Shown here in pieces: positions 9,392 to 18,361 of a stretch of 64,000 bases of DNA. Position 1 is the first letter of the stretch. Every line of letters starts with the position of its first letter. The translations under genes were made by a program, and so were the position numbers. The notes below the pieces were generated by a model that saw only the letters and a program-made list of their open reading frames with translations, searched no databases and was not told the DNA's origin. Origin of the DNA: Cyanobacteria bacterium MAG CAR3_bin_5 (lineage in GTDB: Bacteria > Cyanobacteriota > Cyanobacteriia > PCC-6307 > Cyanobiaceae); NCBI GenBank assembly GCA_026709085.1, contig JAPOTR010000031.1:32111-96110 (forward strand), read 5' to 3'.

Positions 9392-9652
9392 TCAGGATTG
9401 AGCAGGATGTCCCCTGGCCGCCGTCAGGATCCGTTGCACGAAAGACTCATCGGAACCTTCGCCCAGCAGGGGATCCAGGACCTGAGACACGGTGGCCGCG
9501 CCTTTGCTTTTGCTGTAGATCCGGTCCCAGAAGGCAAAGGGGGAACCCTCAAAGCGTTCCCAAAGTACCTTGAGTTCCGCAACGGAAAAAGGACTGTCCA
9601 TGGGCGAGGCGGGCTGAGCCGGCCGCGGCTGGGCCGGGAAGCGGGCATTCAT
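9392..9652 (-). CDS. Small conserved cyanobacterial protein of unknown function
   Basis: 86 residues from the ATG at 9652, sharing one base with the stop of the upstream glycosyltransferase (TGATG), which suggests translational coupling. A GTG at 9655 is the alternative start. After a Pro/Ala-rich 20 residues, the core reads SVAELKVLWERFEGSPFAFW, DRIYSKSKGAATVSQVLDP and VQRILTAAR. There is no signal peptide or membrane helix. I do not recognise a named domain. The aromatic-rich core and tight linkage suggest a real gene working with the glycosyltransferase. Confidence 0.7.
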   Translation of the reverse strand: MNARFPAQPRPAQPASPMDSPFSVAELKVLWERFEGSPFAFWDRIYSKSKGAATVSQVLDPLLGEGSDESFVQRILTAARGHPAQS

Positions 9653-10908
9653 CACATCAAAACATGCTGACGGTAGAGACGTTCCAGGGCGCTGACGTTG
9701 TCAGCCAGGGTGTAGCGCTCCAGCACCCGTTGCCGGGCCTGATGCCCCAGATCAGCGGTAAAGCGCGGTTGATCCCGAAGAATGGGCAGGACGGTGCGCA
9801 ATTGTGCGGCCACGTTCTCCGTAGACAGGACGATGCCGGCGCCTCCGGCCAGCACCTCCCCATGGGCCCCTGCGTCGGTGGCCACACAGGCGGTCCCCAC
9901 GGCCATGGCCTCCAGCAGCGCCAGGGACAACCCTTCCACAAGCGACGGCAGGATGAACACGTCCCCATTGCGCAGCAGGTTGAGGCGTTGCTCCAGCCGC
10001 TTTTCATAGCCCCACCAGTAGATCGTTCCCTCGTCACCGGCCAGGGGAAGGGAGGTGCGCAACGGCCCATCCCCCACCACCACCAACATGCAACCCTCCG
10101 GCCGCACAGTGCGCCATGCCTTGAGCAGGGCTTCCACGTTTTTCTCCGGCGCCAGGCGACCCATGTACAGAAACAGTCGTTTCCCCTGGAAGACCGGAGG
10201 CATAGCGCCGGGGCCAGGACACCACAACCGGGAATCAATGCCGTTGGGGATGATGGCCAGGCGGGACTCGGGCACCCCCAACCGCGCCAGCTCCTCCGCC
10301 TGCAACGCGGAGAACACCACCACACTGCCGTAGCGCGCCAGGGCCGGCGCATAAAGCTTGTAGAACTGCCGCATGGTGGCTGCCGTGGCATTGCGCAGCC
10401 GAGCGCTGAACGGGGAGTGGAAGGTGGCCACCAGGGGAAGCCCCAACTGCTGGCAGATTTCCGGCAAGCGGAAATCCAGGGGCGAGAGGGTGAGGCTGGC
10501 ATGGACCAGATCCGGCTGGAGGCGCTCCAGGGCATGGCGCAGGTCACGGGCAGCCTGGGGGCTGGGGATGGTGTACATCTGTGACCGGAGCAGATAGGGG
10601 AGGGCCACCTCCGGCTGAATGTCCCCCAGGTCCGTCGTGGGGACCGGGGTGGCCGGCCCATCATCCCAATCCCCCTCCGCTTCGTCGCCGGCGTCCGGGG
10701 CGGCCGCATCCTGCGGCAGGGTGTTGCGGAACATGCGCCCCAGGCTTAACTGGGCCGCTGGGGTGTCGAAGTGGAAGAAAGACACCCCATGACCCCGCTC
10801 CCGCAGCGCCTTGGTGATGGCCAATCCATAGGTGACGTTGCCGCAGAACGGGGACTTCTTGCCAAGCCAGGCAATATGCACCGGTCCCGTTGCGCCTACG
10901 GCCTCCAT
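9652..10908 (-). CDS. GT4 glycosyltransferase, possible galactolipid (DgdA-like) enzyme
   Basis: About 418 residues from the ATG at 10908 (MEAVGATGPVHIAWLGKKSP). The upstream open frame to 11193 overlaps recO and is not needed. Motifs are WLGKKSPFCGNVTYGLAITKAL, an acidic insert around residues 75-95 (DAGDEAEGDWDDG), LVHASLTLSPLDFRL, FHSPFSARLR, IIPNGIDSRLWCPG, LYMGRLAPEKNVEALLKAW and LPSLVEGLSLALLEAMAVG. The KKSPFCGNVTY start recalls the cyanobacterial glycosyltransferase that includes the Synechocystis digalactosyldiacylglycerol synthase slr1508; I recall this only loosely. It lies 11 bp after recO in the same direction. Confidence 0.8.
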   Translation of the reverse strand: MEAVGATGPVHIAWLGKKSPFCGNVTYGLAITKALRERGHGVSFFHFDTPAAQLSLGRMFRNTLPQDAAAPDAGDEAEGDWDDGPATPVPTTDLGDIQPEVALPYLLRSQMYTIPSPQAARDLRHALERLQPDLVHASLTLSPLDFRLPEICQQLGLPLVATFHSPFSARLRNATAATMRQFYKLYAPALARYGSVVVFSALQAEELARLGVPESRLAIIPNGIDSRLWCPGPGAMPPVFQGKRLFLYMGRLAPEKNVEALLKAWRTVRPEGCMLVVVGDGPLRTSLPLAGDEGTIYWWGYEKRLEQRLNLLRNGDVFILPSLVEGLSLALLEAMAVGTACVATDAGAHGEVLAGGAGIVLSTENVAAQLRTVLPILRDQPRFTADLGHQARQRVLERYTLADNVSALERLYRQHVLM

Positions 10909-10919
10909 GATAACAGGGT

Positions 10920-11729
10920 TCAATGAACGGCTCCCCCAGGATCGGCTGCCAGTTGCTCCAGAAAACCGAGGGAGCGTGGTTGCCGCTGCAGGTGCTGGCC
11001 CATCCAGAGCCGCAGCAGCCGCAGCAACCGTTGCCACACCGGCAAGGGTCCCATGAGATCCCCATCCACCCGCCGCCGGGGCAGGGCAGGGCGTTGCAAC
11101 CGTTGCAGCAGCGCCAACTCGGAGGCATTCAACACCATGGCGGCACCGGGCTGCCTGCCCCGGTGAAAGCCGTCGGCCGGGAAGAAACTGCAACGCCAGT
11201 CCCGATGCCCCAAGGGGGGCGCCAGAGGACTGTGGTCACCACAACACCAGCCCGTGGGCAAGGCCAGGCCGCCGCTGGTCAGCAGGTGCATACTCCCCTG
11301 AACGGCAATGGCCACGGTCTCCCGCAACGCCGGTTGACCGGGAAGCAGTTGGTCCAGCCGTTGCCAGTGGAGCCGCAGCAACTCCACCCCGAGTGGGGCA
11401 GGATCCCCCTGGGACACCAGCAGGAGGACGAGTTCAGCCAGCAACTGGGCTGCCGCCAGAGATTCCAGACGCCGCCCCAGGCCTGCAAAGGTTTGTCGCA
11501 CCTCAAGCTGGGTCACCCGCCCCAGGGGGCTGCGCCCTCTGGCCACCAGAAGGCGCAACTCCCGCAAGGGGGCCGCCCCCGCCAGACTGGAACCGGGTCG
11601 CCGGGCGCCGGGCGCCACCAGCCGGGTGATGCCCTCCTCGGGGGTGATCACCGTGAGGAGACGGTCCCGCTCCCCCAGGGCGGAAGCCTTGAGGCTCAGG
11701 CTGACATCAACCAGGCGGACCTGGGCCAT
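10920..11729 (-). CDS. recO: DNA repair protein RecO
   Basis: 269 residues. RecO loads RecA on SSB-coated DNA with RecR (and RecF). The OB-fold N-terminus is recognisable: LSLKASALGERDRLLTVITPEEGITRLVAPGARRP. A helical middle domain follows (LAAAQLLAELVLLLVSQGD), with a family-like WCCGDHS stretch after it and then a divergent C-terminal half. It lies in the run GT4-recO-deoC-hpf, 12 bp from deoC, and is probably cotranscribed. Confidence 0.9.
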   Translation of the reverse strand: MAQVRLVDVSLSLKASALGERDRLLTVITPEEGITRLVAPGARRPGSSLAGAAPLRELRLLVARGRSPLGRVTQLEVRQTFAGLGRRLESLAAAQLLAELVLLLVSQGDPAPLGVELLRLHWQRLDQLLPGQPALRETVAIAVQGSMHLLTSGGLALPTGWCCGDHSPLAPPLGHRDWRCSFFPADGFHRGRQPGAAMVLNASELALLQRLQRPALPRRRVDGDLMGPLPVWQRLLRLLRLWMGQHLQRQPRSLGFLEQLAADPGGAVH

Positions 11730-11741
11730 AGGGCTGGCCCG

Positions 11742-12464
11742 TCAGCGCAGCTTGCCGGTCTGGCGACGGCGGGCGGCCTCCAGCAGCGCCGGGGCGCCAC
11801 TGAGCCCCAACCGCTGGGCGCCGGCCTCCAGCAATTGCAAGGCCTGCTCCAGACCGTGGATTCCCCCGGACGCCTTCACGGCAGCCCGCCTGCGGGCCAG
11901 CTTGACCAACCGACGCACCAGTTCGGGGGTGACCCCCGGCCCATAGCCGGCGCCGGTCTTGAGCCACTGGGCCCCCGCATCTACCGCCGCCTCCACCAGT
12001 TGCTCCAGCAGGGGGCCGGGCAGACGGGCCGCCTCCGTGATCACCTTCACCGGCAGCCCCAGTTGCACAATAGCCGCCAACTCCCCGTAGACCTGTTCCG
12101 TGTCGCCATCGGCAAGGGCGGCAAAGTCCGGCGCCACGTCCAGCTCATCGGCTCCGGCCTCCGCCACCCACTCCGCCTCCGCCAGCTTCACGGCGGCGGG
12201 CACAGCGCCGGTGGGGAAGCCCACCACCGCCACCAGCCTGGTGGGTCCGTTGGCAGGCAGGTGGGGACGCACCTTCCCGACCCACCCGGACGGGATGCAG
12301 AAGCCGCCACAACCCCAGAACCTGGCCGCCTCCAACTGTTCCTGCAGGACACTGCCGCCTTGCAGGGGATCAAGGCAGGCGTGATCCAGCACAGACGGCA
12401 GGTCAATGGTGGTCAGCACCCCCTGCAGAGAGTCGTGGTCTTCCGTGGCAACCGGACGGTTCAT
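11742..12464 (-). CDS. deoC: Deoxyribose-phosphate aldolase
   Basis: 240 residues, a class I aldolase that splits 2-deoxyribose-5-phosphate into acetaldehyde and glyceraldehyde-3-phosphate. Marks are GGFCIPSGWVGKVR, VAVVGFPTGAVPAAVKLAEA, GADELDVAPD, VKVITEAARL, WLKTGAGYGPGVTPE with the catalytic-lysine strand, and AAVKASGGIHGLEQAL with the second lysine. The start overlaps the hpf stop by 4 bp (ATGA type), so translation is probably coupled. Confidence 0.94.
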   Translation of the reverse strand: MNRPVATEDHDSLQGVLTTIDLPSVLDHACLDPLQGGSVLQEQLEAARFWGCGGFCIPSGWVGKVRPHLPANGPTRLVAVVGFPTGAVPAAVKLAEAEWVAEAGADELDVAPDFAALADGDTEQVYGELAAIVQLGLPVKVITEAARLPGPLLEQLVEAAVDAGAQWLKTGAGYGPGVTPELVRRLVKLARRRAAVKASGGIHGLEQALQLLEAGAQRLGLSGAPALLEAARRRQTGKLR

Positions 12465-13051
12465 GAGCCCCGGGGTTCAATCACGCCGTAGCCCCCGTGG
12501 TTGCGACGATAGACCACCCGGATCTGCCGGTCTTCCTGGTCCCGGAAGACGTAGAAGTCGTGGTCCACCAGCTCCAACTGGGTGATGGCCTGCTCCAGGG
12601 TCATGGGGGGCATGGCGAAATACTTGCGGCGGATTGCCGGTGTGGGCAGAGCCGGTCGAGACTGCCCCTGTGCATTGAGCCGGTCGATGGCCTCACTGCT
12701 GCCGTTGAGGGCAGCGCTATCCCCATCGGAACGGTTGCCCTCGGCCCGGTGGTGATCCTTGATGCGCTCCTTGTAGCGGCGCAGTTGACGGCTCAGCTTG
12801 CTGGAGACCAGATCGATGCTGGCGTAGAGATTCTCCGAGCGCTCTTCGGCGCGGATGACGGCGCCGTTGGCAAAGATGGTCACCTCCGCAGTCTGCTGCT
12901 GCACGCTGGGATTCTTGGCCACGGAAAGATGCACTTCGGCTTCGCTGACCAAGCCCTCGAACTTGGCCACGGCGCGGATCAGCTTGTCTCTGGTGTAGTC
13001 ACTGATGGCCTGGGTGATCTTGAGATTACGGCCATGGATCAACAGCTTCAT
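12461..13051 (-). CDS. hpf: Long-form ribosome hibernation promoting factor (LrtA)
   Basis: 196 residues. The N-terminal beta-alpha-beta-beta-beta-alpha domain (MKLLIHGRNLKITQAI to about residue 105) binds the 30S decoding region. After a variable linker (about 105-140), the C-terminal dimerisation domain reads KYFAMPPMTLEQAITQLELV and YVFRDQEDRQIRVVYRR. Two domains of this length define the long form, which pairs ribosomes into 100S dimers. Cyanobacterial members (LrtA) are light-repressed. The 59-bp divergent gap to lipB must hold its promoter, but no clear hexamers are visible. Confidence 0.95.
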   Translation of the reverse strand: MKLLIHGRNLKITQAISDYTRDKLIRAVAKFEGLVSEAEVHLSVAKNPSVQQQTAEVTIFANGAVIRAEERSENLYASIDLVSSKLSRQLRRYKERIKDHHRAEGNRSDGDSAALNGSSEAIDRLNAQGQSRPALPTPAIRRKYFAMPPMTLEQAITQLELVDHDFYVFRDQEDRQIRVVYRRNHGGYGVIEPRGS

Positions 13052-13110
13052 AGGCTGCTCCTGAACACAGGTGCTGGCCTCAGGGTAATGACCAACCCCC
13101 CTCCTGAACC

Positions 13111-13791
13111 ATGGGACAAGCGGATCTGTTGCAGCTTGGGCTGACGCCCATTACGGAGGCCCTGGCGCAGCAGCAGCGGCGACAGCAGCAACTCCTGCTC
13201 CAGCCCGCTGGTCGCCAGGCGTTTCTGCTCATGCAGCATCCCCCCTGCTACACCATGGGACGGGGCGGCAGCGCCGTCCATCTCCGCCATGGGGCCCAGG
13301 GCCTGCCCCATCCTCTGCACCACCTGGATCGCGGTGGCGAGGTGACCCACCACTGCCCCGGCCAGCTTGTGCTCTGGCCCGTCCTGAACCTGCAACGCCA
13401 TAGCCCGGACCTGCATTGGTATTTGCGCCGACTGGAGGACGTTGTGCTGGCGGTGCTGGCGGCATTGGGGTTGCCCGGTGAGCGGCAACCGGGCCTGACC
13501 GGGGTGTGGTGCGCTGGCCGCAAGGTGGCCGCCGTGGGCATTGGCTGCCGCCGCTGGATCACCCGCCATGGCCTGGCCATCAACGTGAACTGCAGCTTGC
13601 AGGGGTTTGACCCCATTGTTCCCTGTGGATTGCGGGATCATGCAGTGGGTCGTCTCCTGGACTGGCGTCCCGGCCTCACCTGTGCCCATGTGGAACCCCT
13701 GCTGCTGGCGGCGGTCCGGCGGCAGTTCAATCTGGAATTGCTCCCCGTCCGCCTGTGGGATAATGGTGGCCAACGTGCTGACGTTCGGTGA
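13111..13791 (+). CDS. lipB: Octanoyl-ACP:protein N-octanoyltransferase
   Basis: 226 residues. LipB moves octanoate from acyl carrier protein to lipoyl-domain lysines, the first step of lipoylation. Motifs are [42 protein letters not shown] with the catalytic lysine, and [20 protein letters not shown] with the catalytic cysteine followed by Gly-Leu. The stop is one base before the ATG of the acyl-ACP synthetase gene, so the two fatty-acid-linked genes form an operon. Confidence 0.95.
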   Translation: MGQADLLQLGLTPITEALAQQQRRQQQLLLQPAGRQAFLLMQHPPCYTMGRGGSAVHLRHGAQGLPHPLHHLDRGGEVTHHCPGQLVLWPVLNLQRHSPDLHWYLRRLEDVVLAVLAALGLPGERQPGLTGVWCAGRKVAAVGIGCRRWITRHGLAINVNCSLQGFDPIVPCGLRDHAVGRLLDWRPGLTCAHVEPLLLAAVRRQFNLELLPVRLWDNGGQRADVR

Positions 13792-13792
13792 G

Positions 13793-15772
13793 ATGAGCAG
13801 CCAATCCAAGGCCCATATCTCCTGGCAGGCCACCCGGGCCGACGCCCGCGCCCAGCAGTCGGGACCCGATTGGAGCGGGTTGAAGCAACTCCATGACCTC
13901 TGGCCGGAACTGACCCGCCGCCATGGTTCCCTTGGGGCGCTGGCTGCCCCCCACGCCACCCCGCCGGAGGAGTTCACCTTCGCCCAACTGGAAGCGGCCA
14001 TCGGCAGAACCCGAACAGCCTTGCGCAGCCTGGGTCTGGAAGCCGACCACGTGGTGGCGCTCCTGGCGGACAACAGCCCCCGCTGGCTCATGGCGGATCA
14101 GGCGGTGATGAGTTGCGGGGCCGCCGATGCTGTGCGGGGCTCCACAGCGCCGGTGGAGGAGTTGCACTACATCATTGAAGACTGCAACGCCTGTGGCCTC
14201 ATCCTGCAAGACTCCGCCCTGTTGAAGCGTCTGCAAGGTCTGCCCCTCAGTCGGAAAGTCTGGGAGCAGCTTCGTTTTGTGGTGCTCCTGAGCGATGAGG
14301 CCCAACCCGCCGAACTCCATTGGCCCCACCAGCAGCCCCGCTCCGACGGCGCCCCGGTGCCGCTCCTGTCCTGGTCCGGGTTGCAGCAACGGGCCCAGGG
14401 CAGGCCCATCCATGAAGCCGCGGTGCTCAGCGGCGAGGCGGTGGCCACCATCCTCTACACCTCGGGGACAACGGGCCGTCCCAAGGGGGTTCCCCTGCGC
14501 CACCGCAACCTGATCTACCTGATCCAGCAACTGGCCGTGGCGGTTCAGGCCGGTCCGGGGGAACGGGCCCTCAGTGTGTTGCCCATCTGGCATTCCTACG
14601 AGCGGGCGGCCGGCTACTTTCTCCTCAGTTGCGGCTGCCAGCAGACCTACACCACCATCCGCGACCTGCGGGACGATTTACAGAAGGTGCGGCCCCATTT
14701 TCTCACCAGCGTGCCGCGCCTCTGGGAAAAGATTCAGGAGGGTTTTGACAACGCCCTGCGCCAGGCGCCGCCAAGCCGCCGCAATTTGGTGCGCTTTGCT
14801 CTGGCCTGTAGCCGCTTCCACTGTGGGCAGTGGCGGGCTTGGCGGAATCTCCACCCCGTTCCCTGCAACCCCGGGCAACAGTTGTCGGGCTTGGCCCTGG
14901 CGGGGTTGAGCTTGCCCCTTCATCGTCTGGCGGGGGTGCTGTTCTGGCCCAAGCTGCGGCAAAAGCTGGTGGGGGGGCAGTTGCGCCTTGCCATCAGCGG
15001 CGGCGGCGCCCTGAGCCCATCCGTGGACGGCTTCTTCGAGGCGGTGGGCATCGAGTTGCTGGTGGGGTACGGCCTTACGGAAACCAGCCCCGTGCTCACG
15101 GTGCGGCGCCCCTGGTGGAACCGGCGGGGCAGCGCCGGCCAACCCCTGCCCGGCACGGAAATCCGCATTGTGTCCACGGAACAGACCATGGGGCCCCGGG
15201 AAGTGATGGGATGGGGAGAAACGGGGATCGTGCAGGCCCGGGGTCCACAGGTGATGGGGGGCTACCTGCGGCGGCCCGAGGCCACAGCCCAGGTTCTGGA
15301 CGAGGAGAACTGGTTTGACACCGGTGATCTGGGATACCTTCTCCCGGACGGCTCCCTGATGATCACGGGACGGGCCAAGGACACCATTGTGCTGGCCAGC
15401 GGGGAAAACATTGAACCCACGCCCCTGGAAGACGCCCTCCTGGCCCATCCCCTGGTGCAGCAGGCGATGGTGGTCGGCCAGGATCGCCGCACCCTGGCGG
15501 CTCTGGTGGTTCCGGACGAGTCCGCTCTGGCGGAGCAGAAGGAGGAAGGGGGGCCTGGGGAATCGGCCCGGCTTGTGGAGATCTTGCGTCGCGAACTGAA
15601 CCAGTTGCTGGCTCAACGGCGCGGTTCGCGGCGGGAGGAGCGCCTCAGCGCCCTGGCCATCGTGGACCCCTTCACCATCGAGAACGGCCTGCTCACCCAG
15701 ACCCTCAAGCAGCGACGAGACCGCATCGCCGCCACCCACCAAGCGCGGATTGACGCCCTCTACACCCCCTAA
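13793..15772 (+). CDS. aas: Long-chain acyl-ACP/acyl-CoA synthetase (AMP-forming)
   Basis: About 659 residues from the ATG at 13793, one base after the lipB stop. The upstream open frame to 13607 lies inside lipB and is not used. The adenylation core is complete: ILYTSGTTGRPKGVPLRH (P-loop), LPIWHSYERAAGYF, LTSVPRLWEKIQEGF, LAISGGGALSPSV, VGYGLTETSPVL, WFDTGDLGYL and GRAKDTIVLASGENIEPTP. Cyanobacteria use the single Aas enzyme to reactivate free fatty acids released from membranes, and the neighbouring lipB fits fatty-acid metabolism. Whether the acceptor is ACP or CoA cannot be told from the sequence. Confidence 0.92.
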   Translation: MSSQSKAHISWQATRADARAQQSGPDWSGLKQLHDLWPELTRRHGSLGALAAPHATPPEEFTFAQLEAAIGRTRTALRSLGLEADHVVALLADNSPRWLMADQAVMSCGAADAVRGSTAPVEELHYIIEDCNACGLILQDSALLKRLQGLPLSRKVWEQLRFVVLLSDEAQPAELHWPHQQPRSDGAPVPLLSWSGLQQRAQGRPIHEAAVLSGEAVATILYTSGTTGRPKGVPLRHRNLIYLIQQLAVAVQAGPGERALSVLPIWHSYERAAGYFLLSCGCQQTYTTIRDLRDDLQKVRPHFLTSVPRLWEKIQEGFDNALRQAPPSRRNLVRFALACSRFHCGQWRAWRNLHPVPCNPGQQLSGLALAGLSLPLHRLAGVLFWPKLRQKLVGGQLRLAISGGGALSPSVDGFFEAVGIELLVGYGLTETSPVLTVRRPWWNRRGSAGQPLPGTEIRIVSTEQTMGPREVMGWGETGIVQARGPQVMGGYLRRPEATAQVLDEENWFDTGDLGYLLPDGSLMITGRAKDTIVLASGENIEPTPLEDALLAHPLVQQAMVVGQDRRTLAALVVPDESALAEQKEEGGPGESARLVEILRRELNQLLAQRRGSRREERLSALAIVDPFTIENGLLTQTLKQRRDRIAATHQARIDALYTP

Positions 15773-15957
15773 GGCCAGGACTCGTCACCAGAAGATAACG
15801 GAGGAGTGATGGCCTCACCTACAGACGGCCTGCCTGCCATCCTCCCGGGCTGAATCAATGGTTCACGCCAGCGATCATCGTGGCTGTGGCAGGGCTGCCT
15901 CCAAAGAGAGCAAGACAAGAGGTTCGATATCCCATGCCCAACACCATGTCCCTCCTG

Positions 15958-15975
15958 CCCTTATCCAGAATTGGG
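15958..15975 (-). repeat. Solitary end of the dispersed inverted-repeat element
   Basis: CCCTTATCCAGAATTGGG here matches the right-hand terminal repeat of the element at 52170-52477 (CCCTTATCCAGAACTCGGG) with small differences. No partner end or internal sequence is visible to its left, so this looks like a relic or a solo terminus. The rest of 15773-16015 holds only a short open frame from ATG 15809 with no recognisable content. Confidence 0.5.
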
Positions 15976-16015
15976 CGAGGAGAGGATGCCCAGGGTATTG
16001 ACGAAACAGGGAGAC

Positions 16016-16300
16016 ATGGCTAAAGGTCTGAATCGTTCCACCACGACCGAGACTCGACAACCCATGGACATGGAGTGGGAATTCACGGAAGATGCGGCCT
16101 TTATGGCCCTGGCCGATGCGTTCAAGGAAAGTGGCCAGATCTCGGCCATGGAGTTCCTGGCCAACGGGGAGGGGGCCTTTCACTTTCAAGATCTGGCCCA
16201 GACCGCGGCCGGGGAAGGAGTGGATCTGGCGGAAAGCGGCGCCATGGAAGAGTTCCAGCAGCAGGTGATTGACGCCCTGGAGATGTTCTGCCGGGATTGA
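16016..16300 (+). CDS. Small acidic protein of unknown function
   Basis: 94 residues from the ATG at 16016 (MAKGLNRSTTTETRQP), chosen because AGGGAG lies just upstream. A start at 15971 falls in the repeat terminus. The body is acidic and helical: MEWEFTEDAAFMALADAFKE, ISAMEFLANGEGAFHFQDLA and AMEEFQQQVIDALEMFCRD. It has no signal peptide or membrane helix. I do not recognise a family. The codon use matches the core genes, so it is probably a lineage gene that lies next to aas, not recently acquired DNA. Confidence 0.65.
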   Translation: MAKGLNRSTTTETRQPMDMEWEFTEDAAFMALADAFKESGQISAMEFLANGEGAFHFQDLAQTAAGEGVDLAESGAMEEFQQQVIDALEMFCRD

Positions 16301-16366
16301 AGGTCAGATTCCCGTGTCTCCTAATGTTAACGTACTGGAAGGGATCGGTGCTTGGAGCTTGGCGTC

Positions 16367-17900
16367 ATGGTGAGCCTGGAGAGGACTTCTGGAGAAAGTC
16401 CCGTTCCACTTCTGAACATTTATGGCGCCCGCTCTGGTCCCAGCCTGCTGTGCCTGTCCTTGCTCGCGGGCTTCACCACAGAGGCGCACGCAGAGCACGG
16501 CGCCTGATCGGCAATACGGGGGAGACAGCTAGTGGAGTCACAAATAATCTATATGCAACAGGATTCAAGACAGGGAACAACACGGCGGGAGACAGGATAT
16601 CCTCGGTGGAGTGGGACTCGGCATGGTGGCCACAGGAAGCACCAGTGTAACCATTTGGACAAGAGAAGATATGAACAGGTCCGGCACCGTGGTCGCCACG
16701 CTGACCGATTCCGATAGTTTCACGGCCAGCGCAGTCAATATCTTCATCGCGTCTGCGACCACGGTGCTGGCGGCAAACACCGACTACTTCCGTGAGATAG
16801 AGGCCAAAAAGGATTTTCGAGTAGCCATCACACTGTCTGATGATCAAACGGGAGCGACGGACTGGAGTATTCAAGACAGTGGTCTCTCCAACAGCGATGG
16901 AAGCTGGAGATCCGATACCCGCTCCCTGATGGTCGCCATCAACGGCACCGCCAACAGGGTGGTGCAGGGCGTAGCGGTATCGAAGGAGGAGATGGCGGCG
17001 CGGGAATCGGCACCGGCGAACACGGAGACCGACATGGTGGTGCTGAACAGCAGGCCTTCAGCGGACGTGACCATTGCAGCAGCATCGAAAGAGACGGATG
17101 TGGCCACAGTAGACGCCTCCAGCCTCACTTTCACGAGCACCAAGCCAACTGGGACGAACACCAGACGGTGACGGTCACTAGCGTAGTTGACAGCAGGAGC
17201 AACAACCGACGGGCCACCACCATCAACCATACGGCCACATCAGCCGATGCCAACTACAACAACATCAACATTGCAGACGTTGGCATGAGGGGTCACGGAC
17301 TTGCCGTTGATTTTTATCGCTGAGGTGAACATGAAATCGGATTGGCAGCGACGGCAAGGAGTCAAGGTTTACCCCGAATCGATAGGACGACTTCCGTTTA
17401 TCATTGTATCAGTCATATCTAGGAACATCAACCAGGTCGTCTGCGTGCAGCAAAGATCGAAGAGTACGGAAGCCGGGTGAGAGATGGCAGCGGCACGCTG
17501 GCCATCTCACGGAGGAATTCTAATCAGCGGCTCAGAGTAGACAACAACGGCAAGGGTGATCGAGACAGCCTGGTCACGGTGACGATTGTGCCCCCATACG
17601 ACAGAAGTTGTGGGGACCGGCTATACGGTCTCTCCGAACGCGGGGACTTTTCAAGCATGGATTCGGGACGACGAGTCCACACCCGTCAGCCTGACCAGCG
17701 GCGGCGACCTGGATATGAGCGAAGGGGATGCCAGGGATACCGCTACGGTCGGGGTCAGGCTCGGTCACCGCTTGTACGAGGGCGAGACGGACGGCGGTCG
17801 TGCCGATCAATCCGGCAACAACCACCGGCGCCAGGCTACCGAATGATGCATCGCCGGACTTTGCAGTGTCCGTCAGCGGCGATCATGCATTTTCCTGATT
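16367..17900 (+). pseudogene. Decayed secreted repeat protein (choice-of-anchor-R-like and related surface domains)
   Basis: An ATG at 16367 opens a signal-peptide-like frame (SLLCLSLLAGFTTEAHAEHG) that stops near 16504. One frame over, LIGNTGETASGVTNNLYATG and FKTGNNTAGDRISSVE follow. A second shift near 16608 continues GLGMVATGSTSVTIW, LTDSDSFTASAVNIFIASA, TVLAANTDYF, GATDWSIQDSGLSNSDGSW and LMVAINGTA, the pattern of choice-of-anchor-R modules. A third shift near 17130-17145 gives ANWDEHQTVTVTSVVD and HTATSADANYNNI. Fragments such as VSLTSGGDLDMSEGDARDTA and NDASPDFAVSVSGD persist to about 17880. At least three frameshifts make this a remnant of a large secreted or adhesin-like protein. Confidence 0.7.
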
Positions 17901-18066
17901 TCCTTACCCCGAATGGGGGTTCTGGCTTAGAAGTCATTCTTGAGTTCTGAACCGTGACTGGCGCCACGACCACTGACAATGGCCTCCGCTCCTTCCGCCA
18001 CAACCAAGCCAGCAGAGCAGGGGAGATCCATGCCCCATCTTGCCGGCATGGTGCATGGGTGGCACA

Positions 18067-18271
18067 ATGGCTGGCCCCGGCGTGGTGGCGGCTGTGGTTC
18101 TGGCTATGGGCTCTTTGCAGCGCACTGACCTTCAGGAGTTCAGGGCTGCAGTGCAGTCCGACGTTCGCATGATCAACGGACTGCCTTGACCAGGTTGACG
18201 GCCGCTTCGATCAAGTGAATGCCTGTATTGACCATATTGACCAAGTGAACGACCGCATCAACAGTCGTTGA
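18067..18271 (+). pseudogene. Remnant of a small membrane/coiled-coil protein
   Basis: From ATG 18067 the frame reads GVVAAVVLAMGS, then RTDLQEFRAAVQSDVRMING, then hits TGA. One frame over it continues DQVDGRFDQVNACIDHIDQ and VNDRINSR, then TGA at 18269. The D-x-V-D/N-x-R-I/F-D-x-V repeat is a heptad coiled coil typical of short proteins with one membrane helix and a repeated coiled tail. The single frameshift and short length mark it as a remnant. Confidence 0.5.
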
Positions 18272-18361
18272 TCAGATCCATCAGCTTCTACTGTCCTGAA
18301 CCCACCAGGTACACACTCCCACCCCGCAGCATCCCGTCATTCCCCCGGAGGACAACACCCC

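Noticed and set aside
10923..12491. 522-codon plus-strand frame
   Set aside because: It is the antisense shadow of recO, deoC and the end of hpf.
13607..13792. Longer start for the acyl-ACP synthetase
   Set aside because: It would overlap lipB by 185 bp in another frame; the ATG at 13793 lies one base after the lipB stop and starts the family-like sequence.
15918..15940. GGTTCGATATCCC as a tRNA T-arm
   Set aside because: No acceptor stem, anticodon arm or CCA-end geometry could be built around it.
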